Program-made: the position numbers and the translations under genes
Shown: positions 33,759-42,384 of the stretch, in pieces
How the letters are laid out: each line of letters opens with the position of its first letter
Numbering within the stretch: the first letter of the stretch is position 1
The notes under the pieces: generated by a model
Told to the model about the DNA's origin: nothing
The model's input: only the letters and a program-made list of their open reading frames with translations
The model's database searches: none
Source: an uncultured Aquimarina sp.
Lineage (GTDB): Bacteria > Bacteroidota > Bacteroidia > Flavobacteriales > Flavobacteriaceae
Length of the DNA: 64,000 nucleotides
NCBI GenBank assembly: GCA_947500545.1
Contig: CANMSO010000007.1
Span: forward strand, 124,001 to 188,000
Reading direction: 5' to 3'

Positions 33759-33876
33759 GTTTAATACTTAATGGCAAAACATTAAACAAAAAGTTAAAAT
33801 AATGCTAAAGTCATTTTTGAGGGTTAGAGTTTCTTTGTATAAGTTGTTTAATCATCAAACAACAAATTTTAAAACC

Positions 33877-35244
33877 ATGAAAATTAAAAAAATCTTTAAA
33901 ACAGTTTTAATTACATTATTTGTAGTAACTATTTTTTCTTGTAGTGATGACGATGATACCACATTTCCACAATCGTCAGAGACTATTGCAGATTTTGTAG
34001 CAGGAAATCCTAACTACAGTTCTTTGTTAGCAGCATTACAAAAAGCAGAGTTAGTTGAGACATTAGACGGAAATGGAAGTTTTACCGTTTTTGCGCCGAA
34101 TAATGCTGCTTTTGATGCCTTCCTTACAGGTTTGGGGGTTACATTGGATGATCTTTCAAAAGAAGATTTAACTCCAATATTACTTAATCATGTAATTGGA
34201 TCTGAAGTAACTTCAGCACAATTATCCACAGGTTATGTTTCTAACTTGGCTGACGTAAGTACGTATGTGAATACGTCAAATGGAGTAGTGCTTAACGGAG
34301 ATGTTACGGTAACGACAGCAGATATTGATCAATCTAACGGGGTAATTCATGCGGTAGATAAAGTAATTGCATTACCAACACTTCTTACATTTGCAGCGGC
34401 TGATTCTGATCTAAGTACATTGGCTACTGTAGCAACAACTACTCAAGGATTTGATACCGATTTTGCCGCAGTTTTAGGTGGTGCAGATAGTGATTTAACA
34501 CTTTTAGCTCCTGATAATGATGCATTTGTTGCATTAGGTGATATTTCTGGTTTGACAGCCGCTCAGGTTGAACAAGTACTTTTAAATCACGTTATAGCAG
34601 GTACAAATCTTTCTTCAGGTTTAACTACAGGATATGGCAGCACATTAGCTACCTATGGTGATACAAGTAATAATTTAAATATTTACATAAATACAGATGG
34701 TGGAGTTACTTTTAATGGTATGTCTGAGGTTACTACTGCAGATATTGTAGCTAGTAATGGCGTAATTCATAAAGTAGGATCGGTAATTACTTTACCAACG
34801 GTTGTGACTTTTGCAACTGCAGATGCTACATTTAGCACACTTGTTGCGGCATTAACTAGAGAGACTGATTTTACTTTTGTAGCAACTTTAAATACAGACA
34901 ATGGTACAGCACCAGCACCATTTACAGTATTTGCTCCTACCAATGATGCTTTTGGAGATTTGTTAACAGAGCTTAGTCTTGCGGATCTAGCTGCTATTCC
35001 AACAGCTACTTTATCAGCAACGTTAAGTTACCATGTTGTAGCCGAGGCAAATGTAAGATCTACTGATCTTACAGACGGACAGGTTGTTACTACTTTAGAA
35101 ACTGGTACTTTTACTGTTAATACCACAAGTGGAGTCACTATTACAGATGAAAATAGCAGAGTTACCAATGTTGTTGTTCCTGATGTTCAGGCAGCTAATG
35201 GTGTGATCCATGTGGTGGATCAAGTATTGTTACCAATGATGTAA
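33877..35244 (+). CDS. Surface lipoprotein with three fasciclin (FAS1) domains
   Basis: The 455-residue protein starts MKIKKIFKTVLITLFV and has lipobox IFSC (Cys22) followed by SDDDD, the surface export signal described for Bacteroides lipoproteins. Three FAS1 domains follow (about 36-165, 170-300, 305-455), each with the paired FAS1 motifs, such as FTVFAPNNAAFDAF, LTLLAPDNDAFVAL and FTVFAPTNDAFGDL plus NGVIHAVDKV-type H2 boxes. FAS1 proteins mediate adhesion or ligand binding. ATG 33877 was chosen because it opens directly on the signal peptide; an upstream ATG at 33802 adds 25 residues that would spoil it. It lies 170 bases after the repeat lipoprotein. Confidence 0.92.
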   Translation: MKIKKIFKTVLITLFVVTIFSCSDDDDTTFPQSSETIADFVAGNPNYSSLLAALQKAELVETLDGNGSFTVFAPNNAAFDAFLTGLGVTLDDLSKEDLTPILLNHVIGSEVTSAQLSTGYVSNLADVSTYVNTSNGVVLNGDVTVTTADIDQSNGVIHAVDKVIALPTLLTFAAADSDLSTLATVATTTQGFDTDFAAVLGGADSDLTLLAPDNDAFVALGDISGLTAAQVEQVLLNHVIAGTNLSSGLTTGYGSTLATYGDTSNNLNIYINTDGGVTFNGMSEVTTADIVASNGVIHKVGSVITLPTVVTFATADATFSTLVAALTRETDFTFVATLNTDNGTAPAPFTVFAPTNDAFGDLLTELSLADLAAIPTATLSATLSYHVVAEANVRSTDLTDGQVVTTLETGTFTVNTTSGVTITDENSRVTNVVVPDVQAANGVIHVVDQVLLPMM

Positions 35245-35272
35245 TAATAATAATTTCCCCCAAAATTGTTTT

Positions 35273-35318
35273 TCTGGGCTGTCTCACAATAAATGATGAT
35301 GACAGCCCAGATTTATTT
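35273..35318 (+). terminator. Rho-independent terminator after the FAS1 gene
   Basis: TCTGGGCTGTC (35273-35283) pairs with GACAGCCCAGA (35301-35311) over 11 bp with a 17-base loop; a T-rich tail TTTATTT follows. The remaining stretch to ffh (35319-35477) is AT-rich and I see no gene in it. Confidence 0.8.
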
Positions 35319-35477
35319 TATATAGTGATGAGTTACAAATTATTAAATCAAATGCTTTTTGATGAAGTTTTTTGAAAATATGGCTTTGTTTAGATCAGTT
35401 TTGTTGATATATTTTTAATTCATTGCTATCATATGCAATTCTATAAATCCATTCTTTATTTATACACTTCAAATCCT

Positions 35478-35485
35478 TAAATTTG
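35478..35485 (+). promoter_or_regulatory. TAnnTTTG promoter box of ffh
   Basis: TAAATTTG lies 46 bases before the ffh ATG. Between the two is a short inverted repeat CTATC/GATAG at 35492-35507 in the leader. No clear -33 element was found. Confidence 0.65.
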
Positions 35486-35531
35486 CACCTGTCTATCGAT
35501 AAAGATAGAATTTTCAAAACAGGATAAATAT

Positions 35532-36860
35532 ATGTTTGATAATTTAAGTGATAAGTTAGATAAAGCCCTGCATATTCTAAAAGGGCATGGTCAAATAACA
35601 GAAATAAATGTTGCTGAGACACTTAAGGAGGTGCGTAGAGCATTAGTTGACGCCGATGTAAATTATAAAATAGCAAAAGAGTTTACTGCAACAGTAAAAG
35701 AGAAGGCTCTTGGACAGGACGTATTAAAAAGCCTGAAACCAGGACAATTAATGGTGAAGTTAGTTAAAGATGAACTAACAGAATTAATGGGAGGTGAGGT
35801 AGCAGGAGTCAATTTATCTGGAAATCCATCAATTATTTTGATGTCTGGTTTGCAAGGTTCTGGTAAAACTACTTTTTCTGGTAAACTTGCTAATTTTCTT
35901 AAAACTAAAAAAACCAAAAAGCCTCTTCTTGTTGCTTGTGATGTATATAGACCAGCAGCGATTGATCAATTACATGTTGTGGGAGAGCAGATTAATGTCG
36001 AGGTTTTTAGTGATAGAGGAAATAATGATCCAGTTGCTATTGCCAAAGCCGGTGTTGCACATGCAAAAGCTAATGGGTTTAATGTAGTTATTATTGATAC
36101 CGCTGGTCGTTTGGCAGTAGATGAGGTAATGATGACCGAAATTGCAAACATACATAAGGAAGTTACACCTAATGAAACATTGTTTGTAGTCGACTCTATG
36201 ACTGGTCAAGATGCGGTAAATACTGCTAAAACTTTTAATGATGTACTTAATTTTGACGGAGTAATTCTGACCAAATTAGATGGTGATACTAGAGGTGGAG
36301 CAGCAATATCTATTAAATCAGTCGTTAATAAACCAATCAAGTTTATTGGTACTGGAGAGAAAATGGAAGCTATTGATGTTTTCTATCCATCACGTATGGC
36401 AGATCGTATTCTTGGAATGGGTGATGTAGTTTCTTTGGTAGAAAGAGCTCAAGAGCAATTTGATGAAGAAGAAGCTAGAAAGCTGCAAAAGAAGATTGCA
36501 AAAAATCAATTTGGGTTTGATGATTTCTTAAAGCAAATTCAGCAAATCAAGAAGATGGGTAATATGAAAGACCTGGTTGGAATGATACCAGGGGCAGGGA
36601 AGATGATGAAAAACATGGATATTGATGATGATGCTTTTAAGCATATTGAAGCTATAATACATTCTATGACACCAGATGAGAGAACGAAACCTCAGATTAT
36701 TAATGCGAGTAGAAAGAAACGCATAGGTAAAGGTTCGGGAACATCTATTCAACAAGTTAATCAACTACTTAAACAGTTTGATCAAATGAGTAAGATGATG
36801 AAAATGATGCAAGGTGGCGGAGGAAAAAAGATGATGCAGATGATGGGTAAAATGAGATAA
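35532..36860 (+). CDS. ffh: Signal recognition particle protein Ffh
   Basis: Ffh with 4.5S RNA targets nascent membrane proteins to FtsY. The 442 residues have the N domain (LSDKLDKALHILKGHG), the NG GTPase with GLQGSGKTT at 106-114, DTAGRLAVDEVMM and TKLDGDTRGG, and a methionine-rich M domain ending QMSKMMKMMQGGGGKKMMQM. Length is normal. It is followed after 42 bases by folD. Confidence 0.97.
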   Translation: MFDNLSDKLDKALHILKGHGQITEINVAETLKEVRRALVDADVNYKIAKEFTATVKEKALGQDVLKSLKPGQLMVKLVKDELTELMGGEVAGVNLSGNPSIILMSGLQGSGKTTFSGKLANFLKTKKTKKPLLVACDVYRPAAIDQLHVVGEQINVEVFSDRGNNDPVAIAKAGVAHAKANGFNVVIIDTAGRLAVDEVMMTEIANIHKEVTPNETLFVVDSMTGQDAVNTAKTFNDVLNFDGVILTKLDGDTRGGAAISIKSVVNKPIKFIGTGEKMEAIDVFYPSRMADRILGMGDVVSLVERAQEQFDEEEARKLQKKIAKNQFGFDDFLKQIQQIKKMGNMKDLVGMIPGAGKMMKNMDIDDDAFKHIEAIIHSMTPDERTKPQIINASRKKRIGKGSGTSIQQVNQLLKQFDQMSKMMKMMQGGGGKKMMQMMGKMR

Positions 36861-36902
36861 TATTTGAATTTAATTTAAAACTTATATAAGTAAATAGGGG
36901 TA

Positions 36903-37784
36903 ATGGAAATATTAGATGGGAAAAAAGTAAGCAACGATATTAAAGATGAAATCGCCGCCGAAGTTCAAAAAATGAAAGAACGTGGTGAGAAAGTCCCACA
37001 TCTGGCAGCTGTTTTAGTTGGTAGCGATGGTGCTAGTCTTACATATGTTGGTAGTAAAGTAAAAGCATGTGAGCGAGTAGGTTTTGAATCTACTTTGGTT
37101 AAAATGCCTAGTACAACTAGTGAAATAGAGCTACTAGCTAAGATCAAAGAATTAAACGAAAATGACGATATCGATGGTTTTATCGTTCAATTACCATTAC
37201 CACCACAAATTGATACACAAAAAGTATTACTGGCAGTGGACCCTGATAAAGATGTAGATGGTTTTCACCCAATGAACTTTGGTAAAATGGCCCTAGATAT
37301 GTCTACTTTTATTCCTGCAACTCCTTTTGGTATTCTAGAACTACTAGAACGATATGATGTAGACACAAAAGGAAAACATACTGTTGTAATAGGTAGAAGT
37401 CACATTGTGGGTAGACCTATGAGTATTTTGATGGGAAGAAAAGGTTGGCCTGGTAATTCTACTGTTACTTTGACTCATAGTCATACAAAAAATATTACCC
37501 AGATTATTTCTCAGGCCGATATAGTAATTTCAGCACTGGGAGTTCCTAATTTTTTAAAGGCTGAAATGGTTAAAGATGATGCTGTTGTTATTGATGTAGG
37601 TATTACAAGGGTATCTGATGATTCTAGACCTAAGGGGTATAAAATTGTTGGTGATGTTGATTTTGAAAATGTAAGTAAGAAGGCCTCGTTTATTACTCCA
37701 GTTCCAGGAGGGGTAGGTCCAATGACAATAGCTATGCTATTGAAAAATACTTTGTTGGCTAGAGAAAGACATCGTGCCGATTAG
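36903..37784 (+). CDS. folD: Methylene-THF dehydrogenase / methenyl-THF cyclohydrolase FolD
   Basis: FolD interconverts methylene- and formyl-tetrahydrofolate. The 293 residues contain VGSDGASLTYVGSKVKACE with catalytic Lys and Tyr, QLPLPPQIDTQKVLLAVDPD, DVDGFHPMN, the NADP-binding GRSHIVGRPM and the end TPVPGGVGPMTIAML. It is probably co-transcribed with ffh and ends at a strong terminator. Confidence 0.96.
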   Translation: MEILDGKKVSNDIKDEIAAEVQKMKERGEKVPHLAAVLVGSDGASLTYVGSKVKACERVGFESTLVKMPSTTSEIELLAKIKELNENDDIDGFIVQLPLPPQIDTQKVLLAVDPDKDVDGFHPMNFGKMALDMSTFIPATPFGILELLERYDVDTKGKHTVVIGRSHIVGRPMSILMGRKGWPGNSTVTLTHSHTKNITQIISQADIVISALGVPNFLKAEMVKDDAVVIDVGITRVSDDSRPKGYKIVGDVDFENVSKKASFITPVPGGVGPMTIAMLLKNTLLARERHRAD

Positions 37785-37816
37785 GTAAACGATTATTACG
37801 TTAAATAATAAAATAT

Positions 37817-37850
37817 AAAAAGCCTGGTAATGTTTATTACCAGGCTTTTT
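37817..37850 (+). terminator. Rho-independent terminator after folD
   Basis: AAAAAGCCTGGTAAT (37817-37831) pairs perfectly with ATTACCAGGCTTTTT (37836-37850) over 15 bp around GTTT. The symmetrical A and T flanks would let it act in both directions. Confidence 0.95.
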
Positions 37851-37896
37851 ATATGTGAAAAATACTTCGAACTTGATTCGTTGTATTAACTAACCA

Positions 37897-37927
37897 AAAA
37901 GTTAGGACTATTACAGTCCTAACTTTT
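37897..37927 (-). terminator. Terminator for the SH3-domain gene
   Basis: AAAAGTTAGGACT (37897-37909) pairs with AGTCCTAACTTTT (37915-37927) over 13 bp around a 5-base loop. On the minus strand a further T follows the stem, so it fits the end of the convergent gene at 37966-39129. Confidence 0.85.
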
Positions 37928-37965
37928 CGCTACATTTATATTTTGGTGATTATAAATTGTATGTA

Positions 37966-39129
37966 TTATCCTTTTAAGTCATTAAACTCGTTAGGAGAGA
38001 TATTATCTTGATCTTCGTTTCCATAACCACTTCCGTTAGGTAAAAGGTCAAGTGATAAGTTATAAGAAGGAACGTTAATACCTTTAGATGTTTTTACAGT
38101 ATTATAGTCTAACACTTGTACACCTTTTTCATATAACGCATTCTTAGTAAAGGTTCCAACACGTTTTCCATCAACTATATTTTCTCTCCAGTCTCTACCG
38201 TAAGCTATTTTTAGGTAGTACTCACCTTCAGGAATGTTTCTGATAAACTGAGTTGTGTTAGTGTTAATGTAGGTAATACGAACAAGCTCATCTTGTTTTT
38301 CAGTTTGACCCATTTTGTATAACTTAACAACAACTTCTGTGTTTTTACCAACTTTAATTTTAAGGTAGTTGTCTAATTTATAGTCAAACTTACCTTTAAA
38401 GTTAAATGATTTTGGAGTTGCACCAGACTTATATGTCTTTTTCTCCCAGCTTGAGTATTTGTCCTCTCTTGTTACAGACATGCTAGCTGCCTTTGGCGAG
38501 TTAGCTCTTTTAGAGCTACTTGAACCGTATGAAGGAGTTGTAGACTCAATAGGATTAGAAGCAACACTAGAACCTTTAGCAGCTCTACGATTAGCTTCTT
38601 CTAATGCTTTTCTTGTTTCTTCGGTATCAGCAAGAGCTCTTCTTGCTGCCGCATCTTGTGATCTTTTGGCAGCATCAGCATCAGCGATAGCTTTAGCTGC
38701 ACTTGCTTCAGCTTCTCTTTGTAAACGCTCTGCATCCGCAATAGCTCTTCTTGCAGCTTCTTCAGCCGCTCTTTTAGCAGCTTCTGCTTGCGCAATTGCC
38801 GCTTTTGCTGCTGCTTTTGCTGCTTCTCTTTTCGCTGCAGCTTCTTGAGCAGCTCTTTCAGCATCTGCAATTCGACTATCTTCCGTTAAAAGGTTGGTAA
38901 GTACAAAACCGTTCATTTTCTTGAACTGTATCGCACTCCAATCTCCGTAGTTAGAACTCATTACGTATACTTGAGTACCTTGAGGAACCTCAGCAATAGT
39001 ATTAAAGTTTAGGCCTGGACCACTTCGAACCTCTAGTTTGTTAGAAGACATCAAATATTGCCCATCACTTTGAGCGTGAGCCGAGAAAGTAATCACCAAA
39101 AGCAGAATAAATGTAAAAATAGATTTCAT
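37966..39129 (-). CDS. Secreted SH3-domain protein with long alanine-rich helix
   Basis: The 387-residue protein has a Sec signal peptide (cleavage after SAHA near residue 19), a bacterial SH3 domain at about 25-82 (LEVRSGPGLNFNTIAEVPQG and VYVMSSNYGDWSAIQF), then about 100 residues (84-185) rich in Ala, Lys, Arg and Glu with no helix breaker, predicted to be a single long alpha helix or coiled coil. A Ser/Pro linker (186-220) leads to a beta-rich C-terminal domain (about 225-345) resembling a carbohydrate- or peptide-binding sandwich. The layout suggests a periplasmic rod that spans to peptidoglycan. The upstream gap is long (531 bases). Its exact function is unknown. Confidence 0.85.
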   Translation of the reverse strand: MKSIFTFILLLVITFSAHAQSDGQYLMSSNKLEVRSGPGLNFNTIAEVPQGTQVYVMSSNYGDWSAIQFKKMNGFVLTNLLTEDSRIADAERAAQEAAAKREAAKAAAKAAIAQAEAAKRAAEEAARRAIADAERLQREAEASAAKAIADADAAKRSQDAAARRALADTEETRKALEEANRRAAKGSSVASNPIESTTPSYGSSSSKRANSPKAASMSVTREDKYSSWEKKTYKSGATPKSFNFKGKFDYKLDNYLKIKVGKNTEVVVKLYKMGQTEKQDELVRITYINTNTTQFIRNIPEGEYYLKIAYGRDWRENIVDGKRVGTFTKNALYEKGVQVLDYNTVKTSKGINVPSYNLSLDLLPNGSGYGNEDQDNISPNEFNDLKG

Positions 39130-39660
39130 ATCTCTTGTTTTTAATAGATTGGGTTATAATTTAATTTCAATATTAATTTTCTTATTCAAAATTTCCAAAT
39201 AAAATTTAGAATTTACCGTCAAAAATTGCTTTTCAAAAACGATGCCAAAGTTTGTTTGACTCTAAATTCTTCCTAAAAACTAACTTTTTTAATTAGTAGA
39301 TGGAAACAGTTTTTAAAAGAACATCTGATTTGTTAACGGTTTGTTTTTCAGTAGTTTATATAAACTTTTCTTCAGTAAAACTTCAATATTTTTTATTAAA
39401 ACACTGAAAAGAAAACCATTAAATCAGATCCAAAAGTAGTGTTTTAATATTAAAAACACAACATCTTTTCATTTTATTTGAGTAAAAATATCATTTTTTT
39501 TTCAATGATTTGTGTTTTTCAACGATTTTTTGTGTTATTACAACCGATTTAAGCCTTGTTTTTGAGTTTAATTGTCGGTTTTAATATTCGCTTTTAAAAG
39601 GCTGTTGAAAATGAGTCATTTAGCTATTGTAGAGATCATAGGTTAAGTAGGTGTTGTCTT
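39130..39660. other. 531-base gap between the SH3 gene and msrA
   Basis: The stretch is very AT-rich and contains no convincing ORF. On the minus strand it holds TACTTTTG (39438-39431) with TTG (39461-39459) 20 bases upstream, a well-spaced -33/-7 promoter about 300 bases before the SH3 gene, and closer a sigma-54-like TTGGCA with TTGA (GG at 39246-39245, GA at 39234-39233, ten bases between). Both point at the SH3 gene. The rest shows nothing I can name. Confidence 0.5.
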
Positions 39661-40332
39661 TTAATGAGTTTCTTTAATAAGTTCTGGGAATTTGGCTTGA
39701 AATCTTTTCAAACGTGGTATCGATACGTTCCTTATATATCCATTATTTGGGTTTCTTTTTTCAAAGTCCTGATGATACGATTCTCCTATCCAGAATTTTT
39801 GAAATGGAAGTATTTCTGCTGCAATTCTCTTTTTTAGTTTAGTACTTAGTGCTTTTTTCTTTTTTTCGATTATATTTTTCTGTTCTTCATTTTGATAAAA
39901 AATTATTGATCTGTATTGAGAACCATGATCTGGACCTTGCCCGTTTACTTGGATTGGGTTTTGAGAGCCAAAATATATATCAACTAATATTGTAAACGAA
40001 ATGACTTTAGGGTCGTAAATAATTTCTACTGCTTCTGCGTGTCCTGTTCGTCCCGTATTGCTTGTTTCATATGTTGGGTTTTTCGTGTGCCCTCCAGAAT
40101 ATCCTGATATGGATTCTTTTACTCCTTTTACACTTTCATAAATAGCTTCTACACACCAAAAACATCCGCTCGCAAAATATGCTCTCTCTAATCCGTCCAT
40201 TGGCTCTACCTGTATTGGCGTGAGATTTTGATTTTGTGTAGTTTCTTTGTTGTTTTTCTTGGATTGACTATTGGTCTGACAGCTTGTCAATAAAATGATT
40301 GCTGTGAGTAATATATAAGGTGTTTGTTTCAT
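39661..40332 (-). CDS. msrA: Peptide-methionine (S)-S-oxide reductase, lipoprotein form
   Basis: MsrA repairs S-sulfoxides of methionine in proteins. The 223 residues carry a lipobox LLTSC (Cys18), a polar linker, then the catalytic domain with GCFWC (nucleophile Cys57), GYSGGHTKNPTYE, GRTGHAEAVEIIYDP and DHGSQYRS. The residues after Cys18 (QTNSQ) are not acidic, so a periplasmic-facing location is likely. No msrB domain is fused or adjacent. Confidence 0.95.
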   Translation of the reverse strand: MKQTPYILLTAIILLTSCQTNSQSKKNNKETTQNQNLTPIQVEPMDGLERAYFASGCFWCVEAIYESVKGVKESISGYSGGHTKNPTYETSNTGRTGHAEAVEIIYDPKVISFTILVDIYFGSQNPIQVNGQGPDHGSQYRSIIFYQNEEQKNIIEKKKKALSTKLKKRIAAEILPFQKFWIGESYHQDFEKRNPNNGYIRNVSIPRLKRFQAKFPELIKETH

Positions 40333-40446
40333 AACGGTATAATTTTTATGATTGGTCAGAATCTTTATCCAAACCTTTCATAGGTATACTTCTTAGATGG
40401 GTAAATTTAGAAATATTACATTTAGACATTTCTTAAATGAACGATA

Positions 40447-40482
40447 AAAAAAACGGCTATCAAATTTGATAGCCGTTTTTTT
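40447..40482 (-). terminator. Rho-independent terminator of rho
   Basis: AAAAAAACGGCTATC (40447-40461) pairs with GATAGCCGTTTTTTT (40468-40482) over 15 bp around AAATTT. It lies 19 bases beyond the rho stop on the minus strand; the symmetry permits action in both directions. Confidence 0.93.
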
Positions 40483-40500
40483 ACATTATATAAGGTGTAA

Positions 40501-42216
40501 TTATCCATTCATGGAAATTAAGAATTCATCATTATTGCGAGTTTGTTTGAAACGCTCGTTGATAAATTCCATTGCTTCTACAGGATTCATATCTGCCAGA
40601 TACTTACGCATTACCCACATCCTTTGAATTGTTGTTTCGTCAAGTAGTATGTCATCACGACGTGTGCTTGAAGAGGTAAGATCGATAGCCGGGAAAATAC
40701 GACGATTAGAGATTTTACGATCTAATTGTAACTCCATGTTACCTGTACCTTTAAATTCTTCAAAGATAACCTCGTCCATTTTTGACCCTGTTTCGGTTAA
40801 TGCTGTAGCAATTATAGTAAGCGATCCGCCATTTTCTATATTACGGGCAGCACCAAAAAATCGTTTTGGTTTATGTAACGCATTTGCATCAACACCACCA
40901 CTTAAAATTTTACCAGAGGCAGGCTGAACGGTGTTGTATGCTCTAGCTAATCGTGTTATCGAATCTAGTAATATTACAACATCATGTCCGCACTCTACTA
41001 GTCTTTTTGCTTTTTCAAGAACAATATTTGCAACCTTCACATGCTCGTTGGCTTCTTTGTCAAACGTAGAAGCGATTACTTCTCCTTTAACATTACGCTG
41101 CATATCGGTAACCTCTTCTGGTCTTTCGTCTATAAGGAGAATCATTTGATAAACTTCTGGATGGTTTGCTGCTATAGCATTTGCAACATCCTTAAGTAGC
41201 ATTGTCTTACCAGTTTTGGGTTGCGATACAATCATTCCTCGTTGTCCTTTACCTATAGGCGAAAACAAATCCATTATTCTGGTAGAAATAGTACTTTGTC
41301 TTTCTGCTAGATTAAATTTTTCCTGAGGGAATAAAGGTGTTAAGTGTTCAAAAGAAACTCTATCACGAACTACTTGAGGGTCCATTCCGTTAATCTTATT
41401 TACTTTGATTAAAGGAAAGTACTTTTCTCCTTCTTTTGGAGGTCTAACTTGCCCTAGTACAGTATCTCCTGTTTTTAAACCAAAAAGTCTAATTTGTGAT
41501 TGAGATACATAGATGTCATCTGGAGAAGAAAGGTAATTGTAATCACTAGAGCGTAAGAATCCATAACCATCTTGCATGATATCTAATACTCCTTCACTTT
41601 GTATGATAGCATCAAATTCGAAATCCGGTTCTTTGTAACGATTCCTGTTATCTCTATTTCCGTTTTCTTTTTTGTTGTTTCTATTTTTGCTTTGTTGAGG
41701 TTTTTCGTTTCCTCTATTTCTGTCGTCCTTATTTGGTTGAGGTTTTTCGTTTCCTCTGTTTCTATCGTCCTTATTTGGTTGAGGTTTTTCGTTTCCTCTG
41801 TTTCTGTCGTCCTTGTTTTGATGGGGTCTTTTAGATTCTTTATTATCATCACCTCTAGATGGACTTTCTGCAGTATTCTTTGGAGCGTCTTCTGTTTTTG
41901 TGAACAAAGTAGCGTCTTTACTTTTTTCCTGAACAGGCTTTTTCTCTTTACTAACGGGGTTGTTAGGGACTACAGGTTTTCTAGTACGAGGTCTAGATTG
42001 ACGAGGATTTGTGCTCTTTTTTTCAGTCGTTTCTTTTGCTGAAGAATCCTCATTCACAGCTCCTTTTAATTTGTCGGGGTTTGCAGCTTGGTGATCTAAT
42101 ATTTGGTATACTAAATCCAGCTTTTTTAGAGTGCGGTACTTAGGCACGTTAAGGGTCTTTGCAATCTCCTGCAATTCAGGAAGCTTTTTCGCTTTTAATT
42201 CTGAAATCTCTAACAT
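40501..42216 (-). CDS. rho: Transcription termination factor Rho with large disordered insert
   Basis: Rho is the hexameric RNA helicase that ends transcription. The 571-residue protein has an N-terminal Rho_N (SAP-like) helical domain 1-45, a disordered insert about 50-195 rich in Asn, Arg, Lys, Asp and Pro, the RNA-binding cold-shock domain about 205-275 (MQDGYGFLRSSDYNYLSSPD) and the ATPase with P-loop QPKTGKTMLL near 332-341 and LIDERPEEVT. The insert contains three copies of NKDDRNRGNEKPQP (134-175). E. coli Rho is 419 residues and lacks the insert. In Bacteroides thetaiotaomicron an insert of this kind causes phase separation of Rho. Confidence 0.97.
   Translation of the reverse strand: MLEISELKAKKLPELQEIAKTLNVPKYRTLKKLDLVYQILDHQAANPDKLKGAVNEDSSAKETTEKKSTNPRQSRPRTRKPVVPNNPVSKEKKPVQEKSKDATLFTKTEDAPKNTAESPSRGDDNKESKRPHQNKDDRNRGNEKPQPNKDDRNRGNEKPQPNKDDRNRGNEKPQQSKNRNNKKENGNRDNRNRYKEPDFEFDAIIQSEGVLDIMQDGYGFLRSSDYNYLSSPDDIYVSQSQIRLFGLKTGDTVLGQVRPPKEGEKYFPLIKVNKINGMDPQVVRDRVSFEHLTPLFPQEKFNLAERQSTISTRIMDLFSPIGKGQRGMIVSQPKTGKTMLLKDVANAIAANHPEVYQMILLIDERPEEVTDMQRNVKGEVIASTFDKEANEHVKVANIVLEKAKRLVECGHDVVILLDSITRLARAYNTVQPASGKILSGGVDANALHKPKRFFGAARNIENGGSLTIIATALTETGSKMDEVIFEEFKGTGNMELQLDRKISNRRIFPAIDLTSSSTRRDDILLDETTIQRMWVMRKYLADMNPVEAMEFINERFKQTRNNDEFLISMNG
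41692..41817 (-). repeat. Three 42-base tandem repeats inside rho
   Basis: Three nearly identical in-frame 42-base units encode NKDDRNRGNEKPQP/Q at Rho residues 134-147, 148-161 and 162-175. Differences are single bases. Such a tract can change copy number by slippage without shifting frame. It has no unique spacers and is therefore not a CRISPR array. Confidence 0.93.
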
Positions 42217-42294
42217 TTAAATGTGTTATATAATTTACGTTTTGGTATAAATTTTCTAAAGAAGAATTCTAGGAAAATTTTATTTTGAAGGTAA

Positions 42295-42338
42295 GTAACC
42301 TTTGTTGAGTAGGTTACAGGTTTTGTGCTGCAAGTATA
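42295..42338 (-). promoter_or_regulatory. Possible promoter and leader hairpin of rho
   Basis: On the minus strand TATACTTG (42338-42331), one mismatch from TAnnTTTG and followed by CAGC, lies about 115 bases before the rho ATG. Just downstream the repeat AGGTTAC/GTAACCT on plus coordinates 42311-42317 and 42295-42301 can form a 7-bp hairpin with a 9-base loop in the leader. Autoregulation by attenuation is known for E. coli rho and is only a possibility here. Confidence 0.35.
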
Positions 42339-42384
42339 CGACTTTATTTTTAATTTTTTACACATATTTATAAAAAGAAACTCT

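Noticed and set aside
33802..33876. Upstream ATG for the FAS1 lipoprotein
   Set aside because: The extra 25 residues place charged residues ahead of the signal peptide; ATG 33877 gives a normal lipoprotein signal.
38459..38848. Alanine-rich ORF on the plus strand opposite the SH3 gene
   Set aside because: It is the antisense shadow of the alanine-rich helix; repetitive GCN codons keep the other strand open.
41692..41817. Regular 42-base direct repeats considered as a CRISPR array
   Set aside because: Repeats are directly adjacent, have no spacers and encode an in-frame peptide repeat of Rho.
41599..42042. Hydrophobic plus-strand ORF opposite rho
   Set aside because: It mirrors the Asn/Lys/Arg-rich insert of Rho; no start context and no family resemblance.
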